From Geobacter sp. (GTDB taxonomy: Bacteria > Desulfobacterota > Desulfuromonadia > Geobacterales > Geobacteraceae), in contig JACOUQ010000022.1 in NCBI GenBank assembly GCA_016177775.1, positions 1-64,000 of the forward strand: a stretch of 64,000 nt of DNA, written 5' to 3'. The notes under the pieces are model-generated. The model did not search any database. It was not told the DNA's origin and was given only the letters and a program-made list of their open reading frames with translations. The stretch's first letter is position 1. Each line of letters opens with the position of its first letter. This document shows positions 8,206 through 17,777 of the stretch, piece by piece. Both the position numbers and the translations under genes were made by a program.

Positions 8206-10611
8206 ATGCCATCGCATAACGGCTACACTGAAAAAGATATCAAGGCCGGCCTCGCTTCGCTCAGCGGAAAGATACTCGATTCCCTGGTGGGGTGGTTTTC
8301 CCGTGACACCGGGGACCGCTTCCGACGGGCGGTGTTCCTTCCCGTTGCCACCGCGTTGGTCCTCACCGTACTAATCCTTCCCAGCCAGCAGTTCATCAGC
8401 ATTCGGTACAAAGCGGGCGAAATAGCCACTGCCGATGTCAAGGCGAGCCAGGACTATCTGGTCGAGGACATCGCCCTTACCGAGAAGAAGCGGGATGAGG
8501 CAGAGGCCGCTGCCCCCTATGTCTATCTCTTCGACAATCAGGCCGGGGAGAAGATCCGGGCGCGCTTCGAGAAGGCCCTGGACGCTTTTGCCGAATCGCG
8601 GCGCGGCGTTTCCCGTGAAGGGAAGGGCCCGCTCCAGGACGAGCTGGCCACGACCTTCGGCCTCAGGCTCGCCAGTGCCGAACTGGCCGCCCTTTCGCGC
8701 GTCCGCTCTGAAAGGATGCTGCTTGGGGAAATAGAGCGGGTTGTCGCCCAGGTTTACAGCCGCAAGATCGTTTCGGACATGCGCATTTTCGAGACAGACC
8801 TGTTCCGCGGCGTGGTCATTTCCAATCCGGAGAACGGACAGGAGATCGGTGTCGGCGACTATTCCACCTATCTGGATATGGAGCAGGCCCGGAAACTGAC
8901 CCGGAAGCAGAAGCTCAACCTGGACATCGACCGTCATGACCTTGAACTCATCAGGGGGGTGCTGGTCAGGTCGGTCCAGCCGAATCTGTCGTTCAGCCGC
9001 GAGAAGACCGACGAGAAGCTGCGCAAGGCCCGCGAATCCGTGAGCCCTGTGCTGTTCCAGGTCAAGCGCGGAGAAATGGTCGTCCGGGAAGGGGAGCGGA
9101 TCAACGACCAGCAGGCCCTGAAGCTGAAGAAGATCTATGAGGCCCCGCGCGGCATTAATCGCCTGGTCAAGGGTATCGGCATCTTCGGTATTGTTTTGGT
9201 GCTGTTCTATTTCCCGTTCCGGTTTGCCCGGAAAAACATCAGGAAATTCAATCCCACGAACAAAGACATCCTGCTGCTGGCCATCGGTACTGCCGCTTAT
9301 TTTGCGATTCTCAGAATTTCGCTGGTGATCGCTTCCGGTCTTGGCGGGCTTTTGCCGTCGATTGTGGTTGAAGACTACTTCTACCTCTTTCCGTTCGCCA
9401 TCGGTGCCATGCTGGTGCGTATCATCCTGAATTCCGAGGTGGCGCTGGTATATGCGATGGTCTGCGCCCCCCTGGTCGGCATAATGTTCAACAGCAGCCT
9501 CACCGTGCTGCTCTATGCCATGCTGGGGAGCCTTGTCGGCGCGCACGGCGTGCGCCAGTGCAAGGACCGCGGGACCATTTACACTGCCGGCCTCAAGGTG
9601 AGCGTGGTGAACCTGGCGCTGGCGTTCTGCTTCCAGATACTCTCCGACAGCCTGTTCACCATGCAGAGTGTGTACTGCCTCCTCTTTGCCGTGGCGGGCG
9701 GGATTCTGAGTGCTGTCATCGTCACCGGTCTGGTCCCGCTGATCGAAACGCTTTTCCATTATACGACTGACATCAAGCTCCTGGAGCTGGCCAACATGAA
9801 CTCCCCGGTCCTGCGGGAACTGATGATCAGCGCCCCCGGAACCTACCACCATAGCGTGGTGGTGGGGAACCTCGTGGAGGCGGCGGCCGAGGCGATCCAC
9901 GCCAACCCTCTTCTGGCAAGGGTTGCGGCCCTGTACCACGATGTCGGCAAGATATCCAAGCCGCTCTATTTCATCGAGAACGTGAGCGGGGGTGACAACA
10001 GGCACGACAGGCTCTCCCCCAACATGAGCGCCCTGATACTCATCTCCCACGTGAAGGAGGGAGTCGAGCTCGCCAGGGAGCACCGGCTGGGGTTGCCGAT
10101 CATCGACATCATACGCCAGAGCCACGGCACCGCGCTTATCACCTATTTCTATCAGAAGGCGAAAAACCTGGAGGAGCCGGAGGTCCAGACCGTAGAGGAG
10201 CGCGATTTCCGCTATCCGGGGCCCAAGCCGCAGACGCGGGAAGCGGGGATCGTCATGCTGGCGGATTGCGTGGAGGCGGCCTCGCGCACCCTGACCGACC
10301 CGACTCCGGCACGCATCCAGGGGATGGTGCAGAAGATCATCAACAACATTTTCACCGATGGCCAGCTGGATGAATGCGAGCTGACCCTGAAGAACCTGCA
10401 CGAGATAGCCAAGAGTTTTAATATTATCCTGTCGGGGATATACCACCACCGCATCGACTACCCGGAGCCGGCCTACAAGGAGCGGGCCGTCTCGGCAAGG
10501 AAACCGAGTGAAGATATCGATAGAGAACCGGCAAAGGCGCCACAAAATCGGGACGAGGAACCTAAGAAGGGCGGCGGAGAGGATATCAGGCGCCTTGGGA
10601 TATCCCGATAG
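8206..10611 (+). CDS. 7TM-HD phosphohydrolase, PgpH-like (putative c-di-AMP phosphodiesterase)
   Basis: The 801-residue protein has a membrane anchor (about residues 45-63), a large extracytoplasmic 7TMR-HDED-type domain (to about 310), a seven-helix block (about 325-530) and a cytoplasmic HD domain. HD motifs are visible as GTYHHSVVVGN, LYHDVGKI (about 575), LISHVKEG, SHGTALI and LADCVEAASR, giving the expected metal ligands. In Firmicutes PgpH hydrolyses cyclic di-AMP; the same role here is inference. ATG 8206 was chosen because a strong promoter lies at 8143-8171. The last 104 bp overlap ybeY in another frame. The charged tail after about residue 765 is low-complexity. Confidence 0.85.
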   Translation: MPSHNGYTEKDIKAGLASLSGKILDSLVGWFSRDTGDRFRRAVFLPVATALVLTVLILPSQQFISIRYKAGEIATADVKASQDYLVEDIALTEKKRDEAEAAAPYVYLFDNQAGEKIRARFEKALDAFAESRRGVSREGKGPLQDELATTFGLRLASAELAALSRVRSERMLLGEIERVVAQVYSRKIVSDMRIFETDLFRGVVISNPENGQEIGVGDYSTYLDMEQARKLTRKQKLNLDIDRHDLELIRGVLVRSVQPNLSFSREKTDEKLRKARESVSPVLFQVKRGEMVVREGERINDQQALKLKKIYEAPRGINRLVKGIGIFGIVLVLFYFPFRFARKNIRKFNPTNKDILLLAIGTAAYFAILRISLVIASGLGGLLPSIVVEDYFYLFPFAIGAMLVRIILNSEVALVYAMVCAPLVGIMFNSSLTVLLYAMLGSLVGAHGVRQCKDRGTIYTAGLKVSVVNLALAFCFQILSDSLFTMQSVYCLLFAVAGGILSAVIVTGLVPLIETLFHYTTDIKLLELANMNSPVLRELMISAPGTYHHSVVVGNLVEAAAEAIHANPLLARVAALYHDVGKISKPLYFIENVSGGDNRHDRLSPNMSALILISHVKEGVELAREHRLGLPIIDIIRQSHGTALITYFYQKAKNLEEPEVQTVEERDFRYPGPKPQTREAGIVMLADCVEAASRTLTDPTPARIQGMVQKIINNIFTDGQLDECELTLKNLHEIAKSFNIILSGIYHHRIDYPEPAYKERAVSARKPSEDIDREPAKAPQNRDEEPKKGGGEDIRRLGISR

Positions 10612-10960
10612 CGAGCTTGCCGTCACCATAGTGGGAGACCGCGCCATTCGGGTGCTGAACAGGGATTATCTCGGGAAGGACCGTCCCACAAACGTCATCT
10701 CTTTCTCCATGCAGGAAGGGGAGTTCGGAGGGATGAACCCCCTCGTTCTCGGGGACGTGGTCATATCCGCCGACACTACGGCCCGCGAGGCTGAAGAAGG
10801 TGGGATGCCGTTCTTTTCACGGCTTTGCTTCCTGATGCTGCACGGGATGCTGCACCTTGCCGGCTTTGATCACGAGCGGAGCGGGGAGGCCGAGGCCCGC
10901 CGGATGGAGGCGAAGGAAAAGGAAATCTTCGCGCTGCTGGAGAAGGAAGGGCTGGTGTAG
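10508..10960 (+). CDS. ybeY: endoribonuclease YbeY (16S rRNA maturation)
   Basis: This 150-residue protein ends in the metal-binding signature HGMLHLAGFDHE (three zinc-binding histidines), diagnostic of YbeY/UPF0054, which acts in 16S rRNA 3'-end maturation and late ribosome quality control. The GTG start at 10508 gives the usual N-terminus KISIENRQRR, so the 104-bp overlap with the preceding gene is probably real. The stop TAG belongs to a GTAGGGGCGA palindromic repeat (10956-11014). The ybeY, dgkA, corC-like and lnt order around it is common for this family. Confidence 0.93.
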   Translation: MKISIENRQRRHKIGTRNLRRAAERISGALGYPDSELAVTIVGDRAIRVLNRDYLGKDRPTNVISFSMQEGEFGGMNPLVLGDVVISADTTAREAEEGGMPFFSRLCFLMLHGMLHLAGFDHERSGEAEARRMEAKEKEIFALLEKEGLV

Positions 10961-11014
10961 GGGCGAATCTTGTATTCGCCCTTGTTTCTGGCGATCACAA
11001 GGATCGCCCCTACA
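10956..11014. repeat. nested palindromic element (GTAGGGGCGA type)
   Basis: Terminal inverted repeats of 11 bp (TGTAGGGGCGA and TCGCCCCTACA) enclose two inner hairpins (GGGCGAAT/ATTCGCCC and GGCGATC/GATCGCC). The left end includes the ybeY stop codon. Confidence 0.85.
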
Positions 11015-11017
11015 GGG

Positions 11018-11728
11018 ATGATATTGAAACCGACCCGCTTCATAGATTCCGTCAACTGTGCCATCGAGGGGATCCTCTACGCCGCGAGGACGCAGAAGCA
11101 CATGCGCCAGCACTTCCTCGCGGCGGTGGCGATCCTGCTGGCGGTTCTGTTCCTGCGGGTTTCTGCAATCGAATTCACCCTGCTCGCAGTTTCGATCTGC
11201 TTCGTCCTGTTTGCCGAACTGTTCAATACCGCCATAGAAACTGTGGTGGACATGCTCTCTCCGGAGTACAGCGAGAAGGCAAGAATTGCAAAGGATGTTG
11301 CAGCCGGCGGGGTGCTGATCGCAGCTGTCAGCGCGGCGGTCATGGGATGGCTGGTGCTGGCGAACCATATTTTTCCGCTTTACAGGGAGCTTCTCGCCAT
11401 GTTCGGAACTCCGGCCGAAACAGGGACATTGGTGGCGATACTCGTTGTCGTCATTGCAGTGGTAATTATCAAGGCCCTGACCGGCAAAGGGACACCCTTG
11501 CACGGAGGACTTCCCAGCGGGCATGCGGCAATAGCCTTTGCCATTGCAACGGCGGTCTCCCTGAATACCCAGGACCCGCTCACCTCGGTTCTCAGCTTCG
11601 CCCTTGCGGCAATGGTCAGCCATTCCCGGTTGCTGCTCCGTATCCATTCGACACGCGAGGTGATCGCCGGCGCTTTGCTCGGCATGGGCATTACACTGCT
11701 GATTCTCCTTCTGTTCAAGCTGGCATGA
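11018..11728 (+). CDS. DgkA-type lipid kinase fused to a PAP2-like phosphatase domain
   Basis: ATG 11018 gives 236 residues. Residues 1-110 match DgkA (diacylglycerol or undecaprenol kinase): several membrane helices and the AELFNTAIETVVDML motif (ExxNTAIE..VD). Residues 125-236 resemble a short PAP2 lipid phosphatase with GGLPSGHAAIAF and SRLLLRIHSTREV. The third PAP2 motif has Glu where Asp is usual, and the first lacks the RP pair, so activity is uncertain. It would phosphorylate, and possibly dephosphorylate, a lipid alcohol in the inner membrane. The ribosome site is weak, and a palindromic element fills the gap to ybeY, so an earlier in-frame start at 10970 inside that element is unlikely. 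Confidence 0.8.
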   Translation: MILKPTRFIDSVNCAIEGILYAARTQKHMRQHFLAAVAILLAVLFLRVSAIEFTLLAVSICFVLFAELFNTAIETVVDMLSPEYSEKARIAKDVAAGGVLIAAVSAAVMGWLVLANHIFPLYRELLAMFGTPAETGTLVAILVVVIAVVIIKALTGKGTPLHGGLPSGHAAIAFAIATAVSLNTQDPLTSVLSFALAAMVSHSRLLLRIHSTREVIAGALLGMGITLLILLLFKLA

Positions 11729-11778
11729 AGGTATGACGCTATTTTCGTTTGTTCAAATTAAATGGAGGATAACAACCT

Positions 11779-12639
11779 TTGGAAGAGGGTAGTAACGGTT
11801 CCAGAAGAAGCGGCGCATTGCGGGAATTCCTGTCAAGGCTGGTATACGGTCGCCCGCGTGTCACCGAGGAAAAGATCCAGGAGATCATTGACGCCAGCGA
11901 GGAAGAGGGGATCATCAACGAGGAAGAGAACGAGATGATCCGCTCCATTCTGGGGTTGCGCGACACGGTAGTGCGGGAGATCATGATTCCGCGAACCGGC
12001 ATGTCGTGCGTTCCAGTCGATGCCAGCTCCGCAGAGCTCCTGGATGGCATCATCGCCTGCGGGCATTCGCGCATTCCAGTGTATGAAGGAACCATCGACA
12101 ATATAATAGGGCTCGTCTACGCCAAGGACCTCCTCAAGTATTGCGGCATGGAGAATGTGGCGCTGGACATGCGAAAGATCATGCGCCAGCCCTATTATAT
12201 CCCGGAAAGCAAGAACCTGGAGGAGCTGCTCCAGGAGTTCAAGAAGAAACGGGTCCATATCGCCATTGTCATCGACGAATACGGAGGGACTTCCGGTCTG
12301 GTGACTATCGAGGACCTGCTGGAGCAGATAGTCGGCGACATTCAGGATGAATACGATGTGGAAGAAGTTCTTCTGCACGTGAATCCCGACGGGTCGCTCA
12401 CCGTCGATGCCCGGCTGCCGATCGAGGAGCTTGAGGAGCATCTCGGCATAGACATCGAGCGTGAGAAATTCGATTCGGTCGGCGGTCTCATCTTCCATCT
12501 CACTGGCCGGATCCCGCGTACCGGCGAGGAGATCGAAAGCGACACGCTCCAGCTGACGGTGCTGGAAGCTGATGAACGCAAGATCCGCCGGGTGAGAATC
12601 GTGCGCAAGGCGGCCCTGGGCGAGGAGACGGAAGGGTAG
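11779..12639 (+). CDS. CBS-pair CorC/HlyC-type transporter-associated protein
   Basis: TTG 11779 is the start: GGAGG lies 10 bp upstream and no ATG fits. The 286-residue cytosolic protein has a [19 protein letters not shown] entry segment and two CBS motifs (about 70-125 and 135-190, including [14 protein letters not shown] and [13 protein letters not shown]). It ends in a CorC_HlyC domain (about 205-280; [16 protein letters not shown]). CorC-like proteins are linked to magnesium/cobalt efflux and membrane integrity. Position next to ybeY and lnt is the same as in many proteobacteria. It overlaps the lnt start by one base. Confidence 0.88.
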   Translation: MEEGSNGSRRSGALREFLSRLVYGRPRVTEEKIQEIIDASEEEGIINEEENEMIRSILGLRDTVVREIMIPRTGMSCVPVDASSAELLDGIIACGHSRIPVYEGTIDNIIGLVYAKDLLKYCGMENVALDMRKIMRQPYYIPESKNLEELLQEFKKKRVHIAIVIDEYGGTSGLVTIEDLLEQIVGDIQDEYDVEEVLLHVNPDGSLTVDARLPIEELEEHLGIDIEREKFDSVGGLIFHLTGRIPRTGEEIESDTLQLTVLEADERKIRRVRIVRKAALGEETEG

Positions 12640-14198
12640 TGGAGCGCCGCCTGTTCAGAATCCTTGACGCCGGGACTGATGCGAAGCGCGACTACCTGCT
12701 GGCAATCCTTTCCGGCGTGCTCCTGGCGCTTTCCTTTCCGACCCCCGGATTGTCCCTGCTGGCGTGGTTCGCCCTGGTTCCCCTGCTCCTTGCCGTCAGC
12801 GGGAAGAGCCCTAAGAAGGCATTCAGGCTCGGCTTTGCTGCCGGCGTGGTCGCCTACGGCGGCATCTTCTACTGGCTCAACATCGTAATGATCCAGTACG
12901 GGAAGCTCCCATGGTTTCTGAGCTTCCCGGTCTTTCTCTTGATGGTGGCCTACCTTGCCCTTTACCTTGCCGTCCTGGCATGGCTGGTCAGAAAGGGGGA
13001 GGAACGGGGAATTCCGCTGCTGCTGGCGTTCCCGGTTCTCTGGGTCGCCCTGGAATATGTGCGTTCCTGGTTTTTGACAGGCTTCCCCTGGGCAGATCTC
13101 GGCCACACCCTGTACCGTACGCTACCCCTCATCCAGATCGCGGACATCACCGGTGTCTATGGCCTGAGCGCCCTTATTGCCTTGGCCAATGCGGTCATCT
13201 ATCGGATCATCAGGGGGTTGACATCGCAGGAGCGGATCTTCCCCACCAGGGGGGCGCTTCTGCTTCTGGGGCTTCTGGCCGGGACCCTGGTGTATGGTTT
13301 CTACAGATTGAACGAGCCGCGGGGAACCGACACCATCAGGATCGCCCTCGTGCAGGGGAATATCGACCAGAGCATCAAGTGGGACCCTTCCTTCCAGGAG
13401 GCCACGGTCTCGATCTACGAGCGGCTTTCGCGGGAGGCATGCTCTAAGGGGGCCGATCTCGTTGTCTGGCCGGAGAGCGCGGTCCCGTTCTATTTCCAGA
13501 CCGGTGGTAGCGATGCATCACGCATAACCGGGCTTGCCGGCGAGCTGAAAAGCTGCATGGTGTTCGGTTCACCTGCCTACGACATGGTTGAGGGTAAGGT
13601 TAAATACCTGAACAGCGCATTTCTTCTCTCTCCAGCGGGCACCCTTCTCGGGCGGAGCGACAAGGTGCACCTGGTCCCCTTCGGCGAATACGTCCCCCTG
13701 GGGAAGCTCCTCTTCTTCGTCAACAAGATGGTTGAGGGGATCGGCGAATTCTCGCCGGGGGAGAAAATCGCCCCGCTGGATACCGGCAAGGGAGAGATCG
13801 GCGTGCTGGTCTGCTTCGAGGGGATTTTCCCGGAGATCGCGCGGAAATACGTCCAGGCAGGGAGCCGGATGCTGGTGAATATCACCAACGACGCCTGGTT
13901 CGGCAGGTCGTCCGCCCCTTACCAGCATCTCTCCATCACCGTGTTCCGTGCCGTGGAAAACCGCGTGCCCCTGGTGCGGGCCGCGAATACCGGCATTACA
14001 TCCATAATCGACAGCAAGGGGCACATCCAGGGATCGACTCCCCTGTTTCGGGAAGCGGTGCTTACCGGAGAGGTTGTGTTAGGGCGTGGCGGGACCTTTT
14101 ATAACCGCTTCGGGGATGTTTTTGCCTGGGCCTGCCTGGCGGCATCTATTGTCATTGTCGGGCTGTCGTTCCGGAAAAGAAATGGTAGGGTGGGTTAG
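12639..14198 (+). CDS. lnt: apolipoprotein N-acyltransferase
   Basis: This 519-residue inner-membrane enzyme adds the third acyl chain to lipoproteins, which is needed for Lol sorting. The N-terminal 220 residues hold about six membrane helices. The C-terminal nitrilase-like domain has the catalytic triad Glu279 ([10 protein letters not shown]), Lys342 ([13 protein letters not shown]) and Cys392 (VCFEGIFPE). GTG 12639 overlaps the previous stop. Its last codons and stop (GRVG then TAG) are contributed by a GTAGGGTGGGTTA palindromic repeat, so the natural C-terminus may have been altered slightly. It acts together with the LolC/E-LolD exporter encoded at 21.9-23.8 kb. Confidence 0.95.
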   Translation: MERRLFRILDAGTDAKRDYLLAILSGVLLALSFPTPGLSLLAWFALVPLLLAVSGKSPKKAFRLGFAAGVVAYGGIFYWLNIVMIQYGKLPWFLSFPVFLLMVAYLALYLAVLAWLVRKGEERGIPLLLAFPVLWVALEYVRSWFLTGFPWADLGHTLYRTLPLIQIADITGVYGLSALIALANAVIYRIIRGLTSQERIFPTRGALLLLGLLAGTLVYGFYRLNEPRGTDTIRIALVQGNIDQSIKWDPSFQEATVSIYERLSREACSKGADLVVWPESAVPFYFQTGGSDASRITGLAGELKSCMVFGSPAYDMVEGKVKYLNSAFLLSPAGTLLGRSDKVHLVPFGEYVPLGKLLFFVNKMVEGIGEFSPGEKIAPLDTGKGEIGVLVCFEGIFPEIARKYVQAGSRMLVNITNDAWFGRSSAPYQHLSITVFRAVENRVPLVRAANTGITSIIDSKGHIQGSTPLFREAVLTGEVVLGRGGTFYNRFGDVFAWACLAASIVIVGLSFRKRNGRVG

Positions 14199-14258
14199 CG
14201 AAGCGTAACCCACCACAAAACGGTGCGTTACGGCATGAACCCGCCTAACGCACCCTAC
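14184..14258. repeat. palindromic element (GTAGGGTGGGTTA type)
   Basis: A first hairpin (GGTGGGTTA/TAACCCACC, 14188-14213) is followed by a GGTGCGTTA...TAACGCACC hairpin (14222-14254). The outer ends GTAGGGTG and CACCCTAC are also complementary. The left end writes the last codons and stop of lnt. A relative lies at 52439-52484. Confidence 0.85.
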
Positions 14259-14286
14259 TGGATTAACTAATCATAAGGAGTTACGG

Positions 14287-15400
14287 ATGTTCAGAGAAGA
14301 AACTGCAAGAGTGGAAGCCCTCGGGGAGCGGATCGACAAACTCAGGGGGTCTCTTTGACGTAGATCGGAAGCGTCTCGACATCCGGGAGCTGGAAGAGAA
14401 GATAGCGGCCCCCGGATTCTGGGACGACAACGAGGCTGCCCAGAAGCTCCTGAAGGAGCGGACAGCCATGGAAAAGGACGTGGAGACCTGGGACCGGCTC
14501 TGCCGTCAACTTGCCGACGCCAGGGTCCTGATCGAGCTGGGGGAGGAGGTTGAGGACGAGGCGACCCTCGCCGAGGTGCATGAACTTGTGGATGCCCTGG
14601 AAAGGGATGTGGACCATACCGAGTTCCAGAAGATGCTCTCCGGCCCCCACGACAAGAACTTCTGTTACCTTGCAATCAATGCCGGTGCGGGCGGCACCGA
14701 GTCCCAGGACTGGGCCGAGATGCTGCTGCGCATGTACCTCCGCTACTGTGAGCGGAAAGGGTGGAAGACCACCATCACCGAGTACCAGCCGGGTGACGTG
14801 GCCGGCATCAAGGGGGCCACGGTCACGGTGGCCGGCGAATTCGCCTATGGCTATCTCAAGGCCGAGAACGGCATCCACCGCCTGGTGCGCATCTCCCCCT
14901 TCGATTCCAGCGCCCGGCGGCACACCTCGTTTGCCTCTGTCTTCGCCTTTCCCGAAATCGAGGACGACATCGACATCAAGATATCAGAATCCGACCTGCG
15001 CGTGGATACCTTCCGCTCCAGCGGTGCCGGGGGGCAGCATGTCAACACTACCGATTCGGCAGTGCGCATAACCCATAACCCTACGGGGATCGTGGTCGCC
15101 TGCCAGAGCGAGCGGAGCCAGCACATGAACCGGGACACGGCCATGAAGATGCTGCGCGCCAAGCTCTTCGAGCGGGAGATCCAGGAGCGGGAGGCCAAGG
15201 CTGCCGCCATTGCCGGCGAGAAAAAGGAAATAGGCTGGGGGAGCCAGATCCGTTCCTATGTCCTTCACCCCTACAGGATGGTCAAGGACCTGCGGACAGG
15301 AGTGGAGAGCGGCAACCCCGACGCTGTGCTGGATGGCGCGCTGGAGGAGTACATAGTTGCCTTTCTCATGGGTGTGCGGCGTGAGGTGAAGGATGAATAA
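14287..15400 (+). CDS. prfB: peptide chain release factor 2 with programmed +1 frameshift
   Basis: RF2 reads UGA and UAA stops. The gene is two frames. ATG 14287 opens a 23-codon leader that ends at TGA 14356-14358. Translation shifts +1 at CTT-TGA-C and continues to 15400, giving about 370 residues, the usual RF2 length. The SPF tripeptide that selects RF2 stops is in ISPFDSSARRH, and the peptidyl-hydrolysis GGQ motif is in GAGGQHVNTTDS. A GGAG site lies before ATG 14287. A simple annotation of only 14468-15400 would lose the N-terminal 60 residues. The 3' end overlaps the next gene by 8 bp. Confidence 0.96.
14344..14359 (+). promoter_or_regulatory. RF2 autoregulatory frameshift signal
   Basis: AGGGGG (14344-14349) acts as the internal Shine-Dalgarno stimulator, followed by TCT and the slippery CTT, the in-frame TGA and C (14353-14359). 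This is the canonical layout for RF2 self-regulation: low RF2 slows termination at UGA and favours the +1 shift. Confidence 0.95.
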
Positions 15401-16256
15401 GCGGTTTTTATACAAGGTTCGGACGTGTTGCGCGTTCTGGTCCTTCTGCCTCGTTCTCCTGTCAGCCCTTCCCGGTTGCGCGGCGCAGCTGAAGGAGTCT
15501 GGCAAGCTCTCCCGGCTCGGCTATGCCATCCAGGTGGGGGCCTTCTCCGACGTAAAAAACGCCGAGCGGCTGACCGAAAAGCTCCAGCAGAAGGGAATTG
15601 AGGCATTCTATTTCCGCAAGGAGAACGGCATCTACGCGGTCCGCTTCGGCGACTTTGCCACGCGTGACGAGGCGGAGAGGGCCACCCGCCGGCTCAGATC
15701 CGAACGGCTCATCTCGTCATATTTCATCGCCTCGCCGCAGAAGGTGACGCTTCGCGACCGGGAGCCGTCCTGGAAGAAGGTGCCGGAGCCTTCCCTGGCG
15801 AAGAGCCCTACGGACGATGCTCGTAAGCGGGATGGGGAAAAGCCGCAACGCAAGGAGCCGGTAGCCACCAGCAAGGGACATGCGGATATGGGGAACATCG
15901 CGGCCCGCACAGCCGAGCGGTTCGTCGGCATCCCGTACCGATGGGGGGGCGATACCGTGGTGGACGGCATGGATTGCAGCGGTTTTGCCCGCGCGGTCTA
16001 TAACCTGTGTGGGGTCAATATCCCGCGAACCTCGCGCGAGCAGTTCAGGGTCGGCGATCCGGTCGACCGTGGGGACCTGCGCGACGGCGACCTGGTCTTT
16101 TTCGGCGCCTCGGCCAGCGAGATCAACCATGTGGGGATCTTCACCGGTAACGGCAAGTTCGTCCACGCCCCGCGCAGGGGGGATGACATCAAGGTGTCGG
16201 AGATGGACGAGGCGTACTTTATGAAGAAATTCGTCGGTGCGCGGCGGTATTTTTAG
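15393..16256 (+). CDS. lipoprotein with SPOR and NlpC/P60 domains (putative peptidoglycan hydrolase)
   Basis: The 287-residue product has a long basic signal peptide ending in the lipobox LPGC (about residues 26-29), so it is probably an outer-membrane or periplasmic lipoprotein. A SPOR domain (about 45-115; GYAIQVGAFSDVKNAERL) should bind denuded septal glycan. A C-terminal NlpC/P60 domain (about 165-287) has catalytic Cys in MDCSGFARAV, His in NHVGIFTGNG and a second His in FVHAPRRG, as in gamma-D-glutamyl-diamino acid endopeptidases. The start overlaps the prfB end. A role in septal peptidoglycan cleavage is inferred from the domain pair. Confidence 0.88.
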   Translation: MNKRFLYKVRTCCAFWSFCLVLLSALPGCAAQLKESGKLSRLGYAIQVGAFSDVKNAERLTEKLQQKGIEAFYFRKENGIYAVRFGDFATRDEAERATRRLRSERLISSYFIASPQKVTLRDREPSWKKVPEPSLAKSPTDDARKRDGEKPQRKEPVATSKGHADMGNIAARTAERFVGIPYRWGGDTVVDGMDCSGFARAVYNLCGVNIPRTSREQFRVGDPVDRGDLRDGDLVFFGASASEINHVGIFTGNGKFVHAPRRGDDIKVSEMDEAYFMKKFVGARRYF

Positions 16257-16282
16257 GGTATTTGCCACCAATTCTTATCTAT

Positions 16283-16391
16283 TCCCCTCTCCCTTTGGGA
16301 GAGGGTGCCCGAAGGGCGGGTGAGGGTCGATTTTACTGCAAATCAACCCTTCCCCCTCACCCTGACCCTCTCCCTCAGGGAGAGGGAACTG
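16283..16391. repeat. nested palindromic element (CCCTCTCCC type)
   Basis: CCCCTCTCCCTTTGGGAGAGGG hairpin at the left, CCCTCTCCCTCAGGGAGAGGG at the right, and complementary inner parts (GGGTGAGGG with CCCTCACCC). It fills most of the 207-bp gap before the DUF1015 gene. Confidence 0.8.
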
Positions 16392-16463
16392 TTTGTCGCG
16401 GTAGCGGAAGATTGATGCTAATCTGTTTTGCTAATAACTCGAACAATTGTAAACGAGGTATAA

Positions 16464-17705
16464 ATGGCAATCATCAAACCATTCAAGGCATTACGACCGA
16501 AAAAGGAGCTGGCCGAAAAGGTGGCGGCGCTACCTTACGACGTGATGAGCACCGACGAGGCGCGCCAGATGGCTGGTGGCAATCCATGCAGCTTTCTCCA
16601 TATTTCCCGCCCGGAGATCGATCTCCCGGCTGACATCGACCATTATTCCGAGCCGGTGTATGAAGCGGGACGGGACAATCTGCGGCGTTTCGTCGCCGAC
16701 GGTATCCTTGTTCAGGATGCGTCCGATTCTTACTACGTCTACCGCCAGAAGATGGGGGGGATGGTCCAGACCGGGCTGGTGGTCTGCGCCGGGGTGGACG
16801 ACTACCAGAGCGGCGTCATCAAAAAGCACGAACTTACCAGGGCCGACAAGGAGGAGGACCGGGTCAGGCACATCGATTACCTCGATGCCAATGACGAGCC
16901 GGTTTTCTATACCTATCGCAATGAGGCGGCCATAAGCGCAATCATCGCCGAAGTGGCCGCAGGCGCGCCGGAGTACGATTTCACCACCGATGACGGGGTG
17001 AGTCATACCCTCTGGGTAGTGCGCGACTCGGCAGTTATCGAGCGTCTGACCGCGCTGTTTTCTGCCATTCCCACCCTCTACGTGGCCGACGGCCACCACC
17101 GGAGCGCTGCGGCAAGCCGTGTGCGCGATATGCGCAAGTCCCAAAACCCCTCCCATTCCGGCCATGAGGAGTACAACTACTTCCTGACCGTCATCTTTCC
17201 CGACATCGAGATGAACATCATGGCGTACAACCGGGCGGTGAAGGACCTCTCGGGCCAATCGCCGGAAGGGTTCCTCAGCAGGCTGGGGGAGAAGTTCCAG
17301 ATCGCGCCCCTGACTGGCGACCCCGCCCCCTGCAAGCGCCATGAATTCGGGATGTACCTCGGGGGAAAGTGGTACCGTCTTACAACAATAGACGGGACTT
17401 TTGCGGTCGATGATCCGCTCTCCTCGCTGGATGTTTCCATCCTTCAGAACAACGTCCTGGCACCGCTCCTGAAGATCGAGAACCCGCGCACCGACCAGCG
17501 GATCCATTTTGTCGGCGGCATCCGCGGCACCGCCGAGCTGGAACGGCTGGTGGACAGCGGCGAGTTCGCCGTGGCGTTAGCGCTCTATCCCACCTCGATC
17601 CGGGAACTGATGGAACTGGCCGATGCAGGCGAAATCATGCCGCCGAAGTCGACCTGGTTCGAGCCGAAGCTGCGGTCGGGATTGTTTGTACATCTCTTGT
17701 CATAA
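16464..17705 (+). CDS. DUF1015-family protein
   Basis: The 413-residue protein starts MAIIKPFKALRPKKELAEKV, the usual opening of DUF1015, followed by AALPYDVMSTDEA. It has the conserved HHR motif in LYVADGHHRSAAASRV and the PTSIRELMELADAGEIMPPKS tail region. It is near the family's normal length (400-420), with no signal peptide or membrane helices, so it is cytosolic. The family occurs widely, often next to serine biosynthesis or methionine genes, but has no agreed function. ATG 16464 follows CGAGGT. It stands alone between two repeat elements and is not tightly linked to its neighbours. Confidence 0.88.
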   Translation: MAIIKPFKALRPKKELAEKVAALPYDVMSTDEARQMAGGNPCSFLHISRPEIDLPADIDHYSEPVYEAGRDNLRRFVADGILVQDASDSYYVYRQKMGGMVQTGLVVCAGVDDYQSGVIKKHELTRADKEEDRVRHIDYLDANDEPVFYTYRNEAAISAIIAEVAAGAPEYDFTTDDGVSHTLWVVRDSAVIERLTALFSAIPTLYVADGHHRSAAASRVRDMRKSQNPSHSGHEEYNYFLTVIFPDIEMNIMAYNRAVKDLSGQSPEGFLSRLGEKFQIAPLTGDPAPCKRHEFGMYLGGKWYRLTTIDGTFAVDDPLSSLDVSILQNNVLAPLLKIENPRTDQRIHFVGGIRGTAELERLVDSGEFAVALALYPTSIRELMELADAGEIMPPKSTWFEPKLRSGLFVHLLS

Positions 17706-17710
17706 TTATT

Positions 17711-17744
17711 CCGTTGGGCACGCTATGCTTTGCCCAACCTACCC
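17711..17744. repeat. palindromic element (GTTGGGC type)
   Basis: GTTGGGCA and TGCCCAAC arms around a short CGCTATGCTT centre, with an outer CTACC on the right. It is probably the same broad family as the GTAGGGTGGGTTA elements. Confidence 0.65.
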
Positions 17745-17777
17745 GATGATATGTTCACGGAAACCGAGGAGGGACGC

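Noticed and set aside
8371-10647. 758-codon leftward frame opposite the 7TM-HD gene
   Set aside because: Shadow frame in GC-rich DNA. The forward gene has clear HD motifs and a promoter, while the reverse product is low-complexity with no domain.
14281-14360. Frameshift error in prfB
   Set aside because: AGGGGG, CTT, TGA, C at the usual codon position is the programmed RF2 frameshift, not a sequencing error.
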